Assembly: GCA_013397455.1 (NCBI GenBank) | Contig: VYZB01000195.1 | Span: 230,968 to 294,967, forward strand | DNA: 64,000 bases | Source: Crotophaga sulcirostris | Lineage: Eukaryota > Chordata > Aves > Cuculiformes > Crotophagidae | Reading direction: 5' to 3' | In this document: in pieces, positions 1-12,100 of the stretch | Numbering within the stretch: position 1 is the stretch's first letter | Layout: every line of letters starts with the position of its first letter | Position numbers and translations under genes: made by a program | Notes under the pieces: generated by a model | The model's database searches: none | What the model was told of the DNA's origin: nothing | The model's input: the letters and a program-made list of their open reading frames with translations, nothing else

Positions 1-1009
1 GCAGACAAGCAAGCCAATTCTCCAAGGGTGCGGTTAATTCAAGCAGCCCCATATAGAGCCTTATCCTCCAAATAGTTAAATGCTTAACCATGCCCTCAAA
101 AATTAGTCAAGCACAAAGTTACCTTTCTAAGGACTTTTGGGACTCAAGCTGTTGTCTATTTTTCTCTAATTTCCCCCCCCTCCAATACTTTTCCCTGATG
201 GGGGAAAAAAATTGTGAAGCTGATGAATCTGACTATGACTTGTCTTGTTTTCCTTTCAAACATGAAACCAAACTCGAGCTGTCTAAAGATTGCGTTGTCT
301 TCATTTATGACATTGATTCAAACATCAGGATTCTATTAATAGGAGAAAACAGCAGATTTGTCCCAAAGTGGCAAAACTGACAATATCAAAATAACTCAAC
401 CTTACAACTAAAAAGTTTGCTCCCACTGCCTGATCAGCAAATAGACCCTAGGAAACTAGCATGCACACTAGGAAACAAATCAGTGCACTATACATATGTT
501 ATTCAAAACTTCTGATCTTTCTTAGCTGCTGGTTTAGGAATACAAATTCTATTGCATTAAGCAGAAAAAGGGAATAGATATTTTTATTTAAAGCAGAGTA
601 ACTCAAAGTGGCCATAATAACCCATTTGTGTTGCCTTTGTACTTGGGTAATGAATGACTGCAGTATAAAGTGCTCCTACTTTTTGCCTCGAGGTCTTGTC
701 AATCATTACCTGATAAATAAAAACTTCAAACAGGCTCCTTTTAGCTTAATTGGGCAAAATTTCTTTCCAAAGGAACAGCTGAATATAGAGAATAATGTGT
801 TTTAGGCAGCCCTGGAAATCAGCAAGCAGGGTATTTGGATGAAAACATAGAGGATGCAAATTTTGAACTCAGAAGATGAGTCTCTTTGGTTTTGCTTATC
901 CAGAAAGTGTCTGCTCCCATTGCAGGCAGAGCTGAAAGGATTGAACAGAGCAGCAGAGGAAATCCCGTGGTCGTTGGCAATGCTGTTGAGCTGTGCTTGT
1001 GCGAGCTCT

Positions 1010-1010
<1 letters not shown>

Positions 1011-1044
<34 letters not shown>
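1011..1044 (+). repeat. (CT)17 microsatellite
   Basis: Thirty-four uninterrupted bases of alternating C and T. The Leu/Ser-rich open frames over it are artefacts of the repeat. Confidence 0.97.
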
Positions 1045-1047
<3 letters not shown>

Positions 1048-2849
1048 TTTAGGTTTACAGCTGTAAAAATCAGAAATTTTAAAATAACGCTAAGGCTTAC
1101 TTAAATCATTATCTTTTATTATATGAACATTGGCAGCAATGGAGGCAGTTTCCTTTGTAGGGACAGAAGAATCCTATTGTCAGTACTGGAACAGATCTAA
1201 ACCAGCTCAATTAAGCAAACATAACATCCTCAAAGTCTGGCCTGAAAGAAAGCTAAAATAACTGATCTATAAAATGTTTTAAATGTGCTTTAAAATGTCA
1301 TTACTCGGATAAATCCAGCAGTTTTGAAGCTGGTTCACTAGAGTTTTACAGCCCTGCCAGTTTATGGCAGTGTACGTATTCATGTCAAGAATTCCTCTTC
1401 CAGAACAGTAGATGAGGAGACAAAGCCACAGTAGCGCTGTGGACCGAGAGGAGGCTGCAACCGACTCGGGAACAGAGTTTTGGCTCCCAGGCTGGGAAAG
1501 CTGCTACGAAGAACATCGAGCGAGTTGTGTGTGTTTGTGGCAGGCTGGAAACTAACCAATATTTCATGATATAAGGCAGGACGTGTTGAAGTTAGTGGTG
1601 AAGCTTCTGTTGACTCCAAGACTGGCACTGCAAAGCAGGATGATTTTTCTGGTGGGCTTTTTGTTATCTGTGGGTTTTTTTTTCCCCCTTGCTGGAACCA
1701 CCTCTGGCTTATGCTATACCTAAATGCAGACAATTGGGGCCATACAGAGAAATACCAGAAGGTTCTCCTAGAATTAGTCTAAGCACATAAAACCTGAGTT
1801 TAACTCAATAAAGGTCTGATGCTTTGCTGGTCTTCAGATCAACGCACAAAGCAAATTTACTTATGAATTTGTAATTGCTTATAAAAGATGCTAGCTAACT
1901 CCAAAAATGTTGATGATTTGGATCATCATCTGGATCAGCAAATACGTAAACTGGTACAACTCTCCTCACAGTTCAAAGTAAACAAGAACCCAAAAATTGT
2001 TATGTCCTGAAGATATAAAGTTTAGTCAATACAGGGATTTAGACCTTTATTTTTTTCAGTTGCCTCCATAACAATGCGGTGTGGTATCCACAGTAGGAAA
2101 CCTCATGCCAGCAGCATCTCCGAAATATGCTAAAACAATCTAAATTAGAAAATGTCAGCTTCTTGGCTGATATTCCTTTGGAGTTTCTTTTTTCCTTTCT
2201 TGTGCCTCTATAATTTTATTGGGATGACTAAATCTCTGAACTATGTTAGCAGTAAACAGAACTAATTTACCCCCTGCTTCTTTGAAACAGCTGCTGACAG
2301 CTGCACTATAATTCAATCATGGATCTTTGCAGTGCAGTCTGCAAAACATATTCTTTTTTTTTTTGCATTCTTCCCTCTCTGTTGTATTTGGACTGAAGGA
2401 GTCACACCAAATAGCTACATGTGCTGATTCTGCCAGTACACAGAGAAGATCCACATGAAAACAGAGGCTCAAGATGAAACATTGCCCAACCAAAAAGGTT
2501 CTTTGAATACAGAGAGAATAACCACACAGGTACACCATGTTGTTGGGATATCTTTTGTAGAGTTGCAATGATTTATTTTAGTAGTTTGTACAAAAGGCTT
2601 CTGACAACTGCACTATGAAAAGAACCAGAAATGTGTATGCATTTTTGCCAACTGTTAATAAATATCTTCTTAAATAAGGAAATAAATGTGTTTAGGAACC
2701 GAGATTCATTTTTCCTGGATGTGATTGAAAAGGAATTCAGAGATGGAAATAAATAATTCTTCTTCCGCTTGTGACAACTATTTACATAAAAATGTACAAA
2801 CAGTGAAGCTGATGTTGAGCCTAGCAACAGAAATCCTGTTATTATGTTT

Positions 2850-2895
2850 AAAAAAAAAAAACAAACAACAAAAAAACAAAAAGAAACAAACCCCA
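2850..2895 (+). repeat. A-rich simple repeat
   Basis: A run of A with interspersed single C and G (A12, then CAAA-type units), typical low-complexity DNA or a decayed poly(A) tail. Confidence 0.85.
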
Positions 2896-4779
2896 CAAAA
2901 TATTTAATATATGAATCCTATACAGCAAGACACCATGGTCCAAGTTAAAAATGCAATACACCAACGCAGTGACCACCAACACTGAAACACCCGCAAGAAG
3001 AAGTAATCCTTGACTACTAAATAGTGAAAGTTTAGGCATGATTAGCTTTTAACTTTCTAGGCAGCACCTTAACTTCCTTTAGGAGGTTTACAGGAGCACT
3101 GGTGCATATACGTATACAATGTCAAAAGACAATTCCAGTCTGCGTGATTTCAGTACTTTAAGAGATGCACTGAGGGCAATTTTGACTTTGTTGTTTATTG
3201 TAGATGGTCTTGTCTGCAGGCTCCAGGGAGAGATGATCTTTTGGCTTCAGCTGTTGTCCTGGTCTGTAACTATTTGGCCAGTCACTTGGGGCACTTGGAA
3301 GTTTGCTGGAGTTGCGCTTGCAGAGTGTGTGCGCTGCCGCCAGGCTGGTCCTGCAGGTATTTGAGTGGCCTGGGTTGGGCACATCCAGCAATGTGGCAAC
3401 TGCTTGCTGAGGCACCAGTCCAGAACATACCAATGTCATGGTGAGCTTGCACTTTCCCATGAGCCTAATCCTGCTACTGAGAAAAACGCTGGGAAAACAC
3501 CAGTTGACTTAAATGAGATTAGAATTAGACCATCAGAAACAAGTTTCCAACTTATTTCATAGACAGAATTTCTCTTCCTTTTCTCATTCTTTTTAAAGCG
3601 AGGCATCTGCTCTGGATTTGATCTGAGATTTAAAGGAAGTAGAGCAGTGACTGATTTCTAGAACTGGGTGGTTGCAGTCACTTTTTTCTCTAACTCTCTT
3701 CTAAAGCAAGACGTGGAGCCAAGTTCCCACTGCGGCTGCCTTGCCCTGTCCACTCACTGTGCAGAGAGAACCATCTCCAGGGATTTATTATGTTCTGACC
3801 CCATGTGGTGGAGGTTTAGGTTTTCGAAGCTTGGAGATTTAGAGATGGGTGTACTGAGGGCTTGGTGTTTTGTTGGACAGAATTTTCATTTTTATCTCCC
3901 TGGTGAAATTTATGCCACTCCTGCTTTTGTAATCTCAACATATGCCAAAGGTTTGAATCTGTGATTGGTTACTGCTACTTTGTATTCTTATTCACAACAA
4001 CTTTAATTGGATTTTAATTACATAAGTGTGATGTTTGTGTAACCTGTGACTTTAAAAGAAAGAAAAAGAAAAGCCCTGAGGGGATGTTTTCTTGCTTCTG
4101 GTTCCAGCTTTTTGGTGTGGCTCTTGAAAGGGATTTATTTTCTTTATTTTTTAATTTTTTTTTAAAAGGTGAAGCCAATTATACATCAGGGGGTTTATCA
4201 TAAACACTGACCCTGGGAAGTAAGGTTTCCTAGCTTGTCTGAGTCTGTGTGGTGCTGGGTGTACGTCCCACCTTACAGCACATTCTGCACTTGAGCCTCC
4301 ACGTTTTCGTGAAAACGTTGGAACTTGTTCTGTCAGTGAAGTTGATCAACATTTTCCAAACAGGAGCAGGATCTTTAGTTGGCTTTCACAACTCTGTAAC
4401 TGCTTATGCTATTCCCAGCTAAACATTAGGTTTAATCCCTGTTTCTTAATATTTTGCCACTTCCCTATTTCAAGTTCATAGCAAATTCAAATTCTTTCTG
4501 ATTCCTAGAGGAAATTTCCTTTCCTATTGGCAGAAAGAAGTACAAAGAAAAAGTCTTGCTCTTTGGAATTATTTTTTCAGTTGTTTTGCTTGTCAATTAG
4601 AAAATACTTTTAAAGGATAGATCAGGCTAAGAAAAAAAAGAAAGTTGTGTCAATCAGATACAGCTTTTCCTAGTGTAGTTTAAAACTAGCATGTAATTTG
4701 CTTTGCTCTTGCTTATGAAATTGAAGCAAACAGAGGGTTGGAGGTAATAATTTTCTAACAAAATACCTGTTTACTCCAG

Positions 4780-5208
4780 GTATATTTTGTTCACTTATTT
4801 TATTGCAAAATGTGTTACAGGAACTACACATGTTTATTAGTCGCAGCATATTCTCACCTTGGACAGATTATTATTTTTTAACTCACAATCAATGTTAGTG
4901 AGTTTCCAATCTTCAGAAAGACTCATTTGCAAAAGTATGTATCGTAGGAGCCAATTTTGTAGGCAGATTTGGTTTAAAATGGTTTCTCTGTCTTGTTTCA
5001 GTTTACAAGCTCATTGTCTGTAATAAACTAAAACAAAATGTGTTCAAATGCCACTTAGATCCAGAAACTGTTCCATTGTCTGAACTTTCAGAAGCCCAGT
5101 CCTAAAAACCCATTGCTGGAGTGCTAATCTCTTCCCCTCCCCCACATAACCGTATAAAACCACTCTTTACAAATAACTTTTCTCTTTTTTTTTTCCTTTC
5201 CTACAAAT
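4780..5208 (-). other. BMP7: Probable proximal 3'UTR of BMP7
   Basis: Directly after the TAG stop the minus strand has no long open frame. It reaches two AATAAA hexamers, at 4833-4838 and 4799-4804, about 370-410 nt after the stop, followed by a T-rich tract. That arrangement suits a proximal polyadenylation site. Further AATAAA hexamers near 4135-4150 could mark a longer UTR. The end point is inferred. Confidence 0.45.
4799..4838 (-). terminator. Candidate polyadenylation signals (two AATAAA)
   Basis: Minus-strand AATAAA occurs at 4833-4838 and 4799-4804, the first close pair downstream of the BMP7 stop. The hexamer is common in AT-rich DNA, so position is the main support. Confidence 0.4.
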
Positions 5209-5358
5209 CTAATGACAGCCACATGCTCGTACCACCATGTTCCTGTATTTTTTTAAGATAACATTGGAGCTGTCATCAAAATAGAGCACTGAGATGGCAT
5301 TGAGTTGTGTAGGAGCACAGCAGGGTTTCGGCACAGTCTCTGGGTTTATAAAGTGAAC
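5209..5358 (-). CDS. BMP7: BMP7 exon 7: C-terminus of ligand and stop codon
   Basis: This 150-bp coding part of the last exon holds 49 codons and a TAG stop (5209-5211). The acceptor TTCTCCAG|GTTCAC is strong. The product is [40 protein letters not shown] and MVVRACGCH. It provides the last four cysteines: the CC pair, including the interchain-disulfide position, and the terminal CGC knot. The ending ACGCH is the standard BMP C-terminus. With exons 4 to 6 it completes a 139-residue mature ligand, the same length I recall for human. The exon is too short to stand out as an open frame and was found by reading the minus strand downstream of exon 6. Confidence 0.97.
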   Translation of the reverse strand, partial: VHFINPETVPKPCCAPTQLNAISVLYFDDSSNVILKKYRNMVVRACGCH

Positions 5359-6653
5359 CTGGAGAATGAAAGTAGAGGCATGTTAAGATTTACTTTTCCC
5401 CTCTCCTCCCCCATATTTTTCTTTACCAGGCAAGCTTGTGTCTGTCCCATATACTCAGACATGTTTTGAACACCTGGCTTTGTGTACAAATGTCTTGAGA
5501 TGTCCCCTGCATGTACCGAGGCTGACGCACGCACCCAAGTCAGATCTAGTTGGAAATCTTTCAGTGAAGCAGGTTTTCATTAGAAAATTCCCATTTGTCA
5601 GAGCAGTTAGTGTTCTGCAGAAGCGTACCAGTTACGATAAACTCTGCAGGATGTGCGGGCGAGGTTTTGTAAGAAATCCCATCAATCCCATCAGCCCTGG
5701 GTGGGGGCCCCATCCCTGCAGCATGGAGACCCAGCTGGGGCCGAGGCCGCCGGGTCCCCTCTGCTCCCTGCTGTGGGACCTCCAAGGGGAGGGGGAAAAA
5801 GCAAATAAAAAGCAATCTACTAGGAGAAAAATATGCAGATATTTCTTCCCTTGGCAACGTAGATGCTCTTAGTTTTGGTAATACTTTTTGCAACATTGTC
5901 CTTTAGAAGCGCTCAGGATATAGGATGTAGACGAAAAGGTGGCGTGAGCCTTCTTGTGCCCTGAAGATGTGTTCTGGACTCAAGTGGGTAGGAGAGGGCC
6001 TCCTGGCAGCTCAGCTGGGGCTGCTCCACAGCCAGGATGCTCAGGACCACCGTATTTCCCAGCCCATGCCAAGAGCTCTGCTGCATCAGCTTTGGTGACC
6101 CAGCTGGGGCTGGGCGGCCCCCAGCCAACAGTCCCCCTGACACAGGCAGTGTGTCCTGAGGACACGTCGGCTCAGGGCTCCCATCTGGACATCTTTGCAC
6201 AATTTCATAAAACAAATACACCCACAGAGCAGCTGGGCTGTGCAATTTTGGTATCCACTGACCCCCTTTCTCAGACTGCTCCCAAATCTGCTTTGGCCAC
6301 AGTTTACAATGGATCCTTACAGGGTTTTTGCAAGTGATGCTGATAATGGGTCTTGTATCTTGCTTTGTCCTTCCCAGGCAGTGGGACTATACCACCATTA
6401 AGATGTCTATCATAGGGCCCTTTTAAACTAGAAAAAGCATGTCAATGCTTGCAGCAAAGGCAGGGTAATTCCTAGCCAACTATTAATTCAGGCCACTTGG
6501 CTAGACATGTTTAGCCAGATGCTGCAGGCATCTTCATGAGCTAATGCAGACCTTCCTTCTCCTATTAGCATAGATTTTTTTTGTGTGTGTAAAAACTTAT
6601 TTCTGAGCAGCACCTACCAGAAATAACTATACTAGGAGCTACAGTGCACCTAC
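5359..6653 (-). other. BMP7: BMP7 intron 6
   Basis: The 1295-bp intron separates exons 6 and 7. It contains a GC-rich patch (about 5690-6190) that yields open frames on both strands of up to 144 codons. None has recognisable similarity or splice context, so I read it as compositionally biased non-coding DNA. Confidence 0.85.
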
Positions 6654-6764
6654 CAGTGTCTGTACAATGGCATGATTTGTAGCATTCATGTATGAATTCA
6701 ACGGGAAAGCACATTCTCCTTCACAGTAATACGCAGCATAGCCCTCCGGAGCGATGATCCAGTC
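6654..6764 (-). CDS. BMP7: BMP7 exon 6: TGF-beta domain core
   Basis: This 111-bp exon is exactly 37 codons, phase 0 at both ends: [20 protein letters not shown] then [17 protein letters not shown]. The acceptor is AATTTAATCAAG|GAC and the donor CTG|GTAGGT. It supplies two of the seven cysteines (CEGEC), the WIIAPEGY receptor-contact region and the NAT glycosylation sequon typical of BMP5/6/7. The residues are essentially invariant among vertebrate BMP7 proteins as I recall them. The acceptor's pyrimidine tract is weak and interrupted, but the phase leaves no better choice. Confidence 0.97.
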
Positions 6765-7453
6765 CTTGATTAAATTGAAGACATTAGATTGTGGAGAAAG
6801 ACAGAAATACTGTGCAGTGCAAGAGAAAGTAGAACAGCACATAAATCTAACAATTCAGACATCTACATAAAATTACAGTAGCCTGCAAAATAAAAATCTG
6901 GTACGCTGGCCTTTCTAACACGATGATGATTTAGATGATGAGTTGGTGTTGGTGTTGGGTTATAGGTTGGACTTGGTGATCTCAGAAGTCTTTCCAACCT
7001 TGTGATACTGTGATCTTACACACTAAAGTGGCTGCTTTTCCTGGAGGGACGTACCCCACTTTGCAAATGTGCCCGTAGGCTGGTAAACTTCAGGGTTTAG
7101 TTTTTTATCTGTTCAGCAGTGTCCTGGCTGTCCACTCATCGTTGAAATGCAGGTACAAGCTTTCATAAATGTCTTTAACCAGGTCTAAAAACTGATAGGT
7201 GAAAATGGAGAGCTGTCTGTGCATTCAGCACTGCCAGAGGAAATTCAGGGCCACAGTTTCTCAAAAGGGCTCCAGTACGTTGAGTTTCTAGCCAATCTCA
7301 CATGAAATATTTGTATACCCTAGCTTTGCAGAAGCTCTTCTTAAGCATGCTAAAGGCAGCGTACAGTTTTTCTGCTGGGATAATAGGGATATAATAATAA
7401 TATAGGGATAAAATAAGTATCCAGCTCATACCCTGGTCACATGCAGCCCTTAC
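6765..7453 (-). other. BMP7: BMP7 intron 5
   Basis: This 689-bp intron contains the short CR1-like LINE 3' end at 6945-7016, and otherwise nothing recognised. Confidence 0.9.
6945..7016 (+). mobile_element. CR1 LINE 3' end fragment
   Basis: The stretch reads GGTTGGACTTGGTGATCTC, then AGTCTTTCCAACCTTGTG, ending in ATACTGTGATC. This is the characteristic avian CR1 3' terminus, whose tail is a short ATTCTGTGA-type repeat instead of poly(A). Only about 70 bp remain, as is usual for 5'-truncated CR1 copies. It is inserted antisense to BMP7 in intron 5 and is the best single indication that the host is a bird. Confidence 0.8.
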
Positions 7454-7530
7454 CTGCCACCCCAGGTCCCTGAAGCTGACGTAGAGCTCGTGCTTCTTGC
7501 AGGCTTGTCGCTGGTCACTGCTGCTGTTCT
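7454..7530 (-). CDS. BMP7: BMP7 exon 5: first cysteine of the mature TGF-beta domain
   Basis: This short 77-bp exon encodes 25 full codons plus two bases finishing a glutamate split with exon 4 (G|AG). The acceptor is TCTGTGCAG|AGAAC and the donor CAG|GTAAGG. The product is [19 protein letters not shown] followed by RDLGWQ. It contributes the first knot cysteine (QAC), an NSS glycosylation sequon and the conserved [11 protein letters not shown] finger strand. It lies between exon 4 (1470-bp intron, containing an assembly gap) and exon 6 (689-bp intron). Confidence 0.96.
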
Positions 7531-9000
7531 CTGCACAGAGCAAAAGGGGTCTCTAAGGCTGGGCTGCCCCAGCACCATCAACCCTCCAGCAATGCCCCAA
7601 CAGGGAGTGAGGCGCCATTGCTTATCTGTTGCATATATGGGGTTTTGGGAAACATTTTCAGTTTTAGCCACAAAATGGCTGAGTTGAATACATATGAAAC
7701 GCCCCTCTTGCTTTTTGTGCAAAGCCAAAGAATGCCTGGGAAAATAGCTTCCTCCCCCCTCACCCCAGGCTTCCTCTGACCTCATACTGGCAAAAAGGCG
7801 ATTTCTAGTTATTGCTTATTATATAAAAATAGAACCTGTGAAAGGAGGGGTAGGGAAAAGCACTCTTTGCCTCTTTTCTACATTTCTTACTGTCTCTGAA
7901 TCACTTGCATTACTGGTGATAGTTGCACCTTCAGGCCTACATGTCAAACATGACATGAANNNNNNNNNNNNNNNNNNNNNNNNNNNNNNNNNNNNNNNNN
8001 NNNNNNNNNNNNNNNNNNNNNNNNNNNNNNNNNNNNNNNNNNNNNNNNNNNNNNNNNNNNNNNNNNNNNNNNNNNNNNNNNNNNNNNNNNNNNNNNNNNN
8101 NNNNNNNNNNNNNNNNNNNNNNNNNNNNNNNNNNNNNNNNNNNNNNNNNNNNNNNNNNNNNNNNNNNNNNNNNNNNNNNNNNNNNNNNNNNNNNNNNNNN
8201 NNNNNNNNNNNNNNNNNNNNNNNNNNNNNNNNNNAGAGTTCTTGCAGGTAATCCAAGCAACCCAAGGTGGAGGTGAGTTGCATAAGACGATATTGTGCCC
8301 TCCTTTTCCTTCCACCTCTTGCAAGCTCTCCTTCCATTCAGTGAAGCACTCACAGAAACAGAGTTGGAATTTGCCACTGCCCTCAGCAGAGCTGGCCCTG
8401 CACTGCAGTTCCTGCTGGGAAGGTCACCAAGGGCCTGTTATGCTGAGGTATCTCGTAATTAAACCACGTTTCTATTTCAAATGCCTGACAGAGTTTTCTT
8501 CCATATTAGGAAGCACAGCTCCCCCAAAATAGCTGTGGTTATCCTGAGCAACGAATGGGTTTTCTGTGCAAAACCTTTGGGACTAAACTTTTTTGGGGGC
8601 TAAACTTAAACTCACAAACTTTGAAAATCTACAGCTTTTTGATTCAGATCTACTGAAATACATTACTGTTCATCGCTTGCTATTGGTTTAATGTCATTAT
8701 CTTACATTTCAAAATCAGAATTTTTTATTTCATGTGAGAGAAAAGATTTTCTGTTTAGATAGGTTTTTTTTTTAAAATTGGATTAAGAAATCCGTCAGTT
8801 TAATGCTGTCTCAAAGAAACATTATTTTTCTAACTTATTGGGAATAATCGCTAAGTTTTAAACGAGCAAGAAAACACAAGTGGTAGACCAAAGAGAAAAC
8901 AAATAGGATGAATATGGGAGAAACCATTCTCATCTAATGTCAAGTCCAGCAGAGCGTTACCCCACACCCAGAAATACAGACCCTGAAACTCGCACCATAC
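7531..9000 (-). other. BMP7: BMP7 intron 4 (contains assembly gap)
   Basis: The intron spans 1470 positions including 275 Ns. The open frames across the gap are artefacts of translating N. The resolved sequence shows no exon or clear repeat. Confidence 0.9.
7960..8234. other. Assembly gap (275 N) in intron 4
   Basis: Uninterrupted run of N. Exons 4 and 5 join in phase without it, so no coding sequence need be missing. Confidence 1.
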
Positions 9001-9198
9001 CTGCGATGTTCGACACACGGAAAGCTTCCTGGTTCTTTGGCGGTTTTGATCGATTCTGGCTCCTTTGCTTCCCTCCCGTGGAGCGAATACTACGGAGATG
9101 GACCTCGGTGGCTTTGAAGAAGGCTACTGTGAACGGCTGCTTGTTCTGCGGGCCGTGCCTTCCAATGAGACCCGCCAGTTTGGGATTGATGCTTTGCC
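9001..9198 (-). CDS. BMP7: BMP7 exon 4: prodomain end, furin site and start of mature ligand
   Basis: The exon is 198 bp with 65 full codons. The acceptor TTATTAAG|GG completes a glycine (G|GG) begun in exon 3; the donor is GCAG|GTATGG. The product begins QSINPKLAGLIGRHGPQNKQ, the conserved prodomain C-terminus, and continues PFTVAFFKATEVHL. The dibasic-type proprotein convertase site RSIR lies at 9083-9094, so the mature chain starts STGGKQRSQNRSK. That segment carries one N-glycosylation sequon (NRS) and is basic, consistent with the heparin-binding N-terminal tails of BMPs. This exon is easily missed, because in its own frame it is open for fewer than 90 codons with no early methionine. 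A longer minus-strand open frame overlapping it is out of frame and is not the product. Confidence 0.95.
9083..9094 (-). other. BMP7: Proprotein convertase cleavage site RSIR in BMP7 precursor
   Basis: The codons CGT AGT ATT CGC encode R-S-I-R, matching the R-X-X-R furin-type consensus. Cleavage after the last arginine would release a mature chain beginning STGGKQ, the position expected from the family. Confidence 0.85.
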
Positions 9199-12100
9199 CT
9201 TAATAACAGAATGGACTGATAAGAAGGCCTGCAGTAACTTTTCATTTTCAGCAGACACAGTAAGGATAAGAAGGAGGAGAGGTGCTGTCTGGCTGTCAAG
9301 GGTGATTCCTAGGCATGTCAGTGTGTCAGTCCACTAAAGGCCTTGGTCTTGGTTGGCAAAGCTGCTTCTGACAAGAGCAACTCGGCACAACAAGCTTCAT
9401 TTTATATCTGCGTGTAAAAGTTACATAAAATAATCCTACATATAATTATTTTACCCTAAATCCGCTTAGCATTAACTTTTCCTGCATTCTTTAGAGGGGT
9501 TTCTTTAAGTTCACCAACCTATAATTTGAAGTGATCCTATAAAAGGGACCATAAAACTCAGCCCATAGGAACACTAAATTCCCACTGGAAGGTTATTAAG
9601 TTAAAATAAAAATGCCTTGTATGAAATGTTGACAGAGTTCCAGATATACTGTAGCTGAGTGAAACAGTTCAGCTGTTTATAGACATTTTGCTTATTGCTG
9701 TATCTCAGCACTCCTGTACCTGGTAACTTAGTTGGAAATCTATTGATGGTCATTCACGTCTCCTTCATCCTGGGCTTTTAAAATAATTTGATTTTGATAA
9801 AAGACGATTAAGTGGTTTCTCTGTAGAATTAAATCAGTTTTTTATGAAAGATGCAAGGAGAGGGTGGCAGTGCAAATTTTAACCTTACTCCTGTTGCCTT
9901 CACAGGATGTTTGGGTGCTGTCCTGAAACGCAGGGGTGATATCCACAATTATTCTGTTCCAAGCTACTGAGTACTGCTGCTAAGTTAAAGTTATGTTAAT
10001 GGCTTTTGTGATCCTTTTGCTAAGGACAGAGCTGGGCCTTGGCAGCAACAAAGCAAATATACTGAAGGACAGCTGACACTTTCCTAGAGAAGCCCTGAAA
10101 GGCAGCCTGGCAGGGGAGAACAGGCGAGGGGCTCTGCAGTCCACTGACAAAAATTTCCTTGTCTTACTATTCGTGACTATCGTGTGCTAAGAAGCTGGCA
10201 GCCTAAAGTATTTCTAGGTAGTATTCTACAACTAATCTTTTAAGATGAGCAAAGTAAATGCCAAAGATAATAATTTATTGGTTTTATGGGATTGTTTTCA
10301 TCTTAGCTCTTGCATACGGTCAAAAGACTGGTAAACGTGACAGACCCGAAAAAAGGGGGCTGTGGTCAAAGCTTGAGGCCAAGAAGCAGACTGGCCTTGG
10401 CTGGAGTACACGCTCTATTTTTCTAGAAGTGTGCAGACCAGTGAGCAAGTTCCAAGCTGCAGTACATGGGATCTGTGGAGAGGATTGGCTTTAGAGATGT
10501 TTTAATGGGAGCTTGGCAGCAGGAAGACTGGCCAGGCCTTGCAAACTAGGTAAAGGAAAACTGATCTCAGAGATGGCACCAGAAAAGCTCGGGTGAAAAT
10601 AGCAAATGCAAAAACTCAAGTACAGAGATTTATAAGTGGGCACACATCAACAACTTCTTCACCTTCTGCTTAAGCTCCTTTCTGGAAACTTTTCCAAACA
10701 ATTTTTATTTTAAACATTTGAGGCTGAGCCCACAAAGTGCTTAAGCAAGTAGCTAATGGTAAATATATAAGTAGTTCCACTTGTGCTCAGCCTTTGCCAG
10801 ATAGAAGCCTTATTTCCTGAAAACGAGCTCAGCTGCAGCAGTTAGAGCTCACTCAATACTGCTCCTATGACTTTTTCTGTCCCTTCAAAGAAGACTTTCT
10901 GCTTCCCAAAGCTGTTTAAACTAGGAAGTACAGCTAGGACTGTGGTTTGTCTGGTGTAAATTATTTTACTTTTACCGTGTCTCTAGAGAATAGGTCAGAA
11001 GTTTGCAGGGAGGGGACCCAGCTTCACACTGATATGTTTGATGGATTTACATTAGCACAACAATAAGTAACATTTGACCAATGAATTCCTCATGTAACAC
11101 CAACATGTCATGTTCAAGACCGTTATGGTGCAACATTTCCTTAGGGGGAAAAAAAGGCATATAATGTTCTGTATGCGAAGTAGCATATTTTTTTGGAATA
11201 AAGATGGGAAAAATCCACTTTCTAACTTTCCTATACATCCAGAAAGTAAGGTTGAACGCAAGGACACCCACATAGTCTTCATTAGACAATGATAAACTTC
11301 TCCCAAAAGAACTAAAGCTGTGCTCTTGAACCAGAGGGCACAGCTTTATCTGCTTTTATGTAGCTGCTTTTAAAGTACTGTCAAAAATGGGATCTTAAGT
11401 AATAAACTAGGTAAACCTAAGTGACCAGCTGCTGTTCCCATGTGCTGCTGCTGAGTAAGGCATCTCAGATGCTGGGCTGAGAGCTCGCTGAAGGCTACTG
11501 AGTCACTCAAGTGTTTCTTTTGCTTGCTGCCTGAGCTGATCCCTATTTTCTAAGAGTAAACATATATCCTTTGATTCCACCCTAGTTATACTTGTTGATA
11601 GACTGATTTGGCAAGATTATAAAGAAATATTAATTAACTTCTTTTGTATAGTTTCATCTGGACTGTGCTCATGATGTCAAAATTTTTTTTACGTAGACTA
11701 TATTGGCTTCATGGTTAGAGATCTCTGTATGTAATGATAGATACAAAGAGAAGATTTTTTTTATATATATAATTCGCTTAAAGCTTTGGGGATTGCTCAA
11801 GCATATAACGTTACATCAAAATCCTGCTGTGTTTGCAATGTATGACTTTCATATGAAGTCTAGGTAAAATGCAGCTTTCTTATTAGCACACACAGTTGGT
11901 CTAAATCCAGAATAAAACTTGGGGAGCAAGGAAGGACATGTCCTTGCTATTCAAAATAGAAAGAAAAATTCATATGTAAGGTGGAGAACTGCAAGTGCAA
12001 AGGTGTGCTGCCAGGGGACATGGTTACAGAAGACAAGCAGACAATCAGCTCCTGTATCTCTGTATTTACTTTTTAAACACTGCAGTTGGCTTTTCTACCT

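Larger units (their letters stand above)
1..4779. other. Downstream flank of BMP7, no gene recognised
   Basis: No exon-like open frame with splice signals or family similarity was seen on either strand. The stretch holds a (CT)17 microsatellite, an A-rich simple repeat at 2850-2895 and an 18-nt palindrome at 4301-4318. Part of it may be distal BMP7 3'UTR. Confidence 0.6.

Noticed and set aside
854..1104. Two Leu/Ser-rich open frames
   Set aside because: Produced by reading the (CT)17 microsatellite in two frames.
5438..6337. Plus-strand open frames of 144 and 127 codons in intron 6
   Set aside because: They lie in a GC-rich patch with comparable frames on the other strand and no similarity.
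7819..8377. Open frames spanning the N run at 7960-8234
   Set aside because: Their length is made of unknown bases; the flanks show no coding signal.
9065..9337. Plus-strand frame and out-of-frame minus frame over exon 4
   Set aside because: Shadows of the real BMP7 exon 4, whose frame, phase and splice sites are clear.
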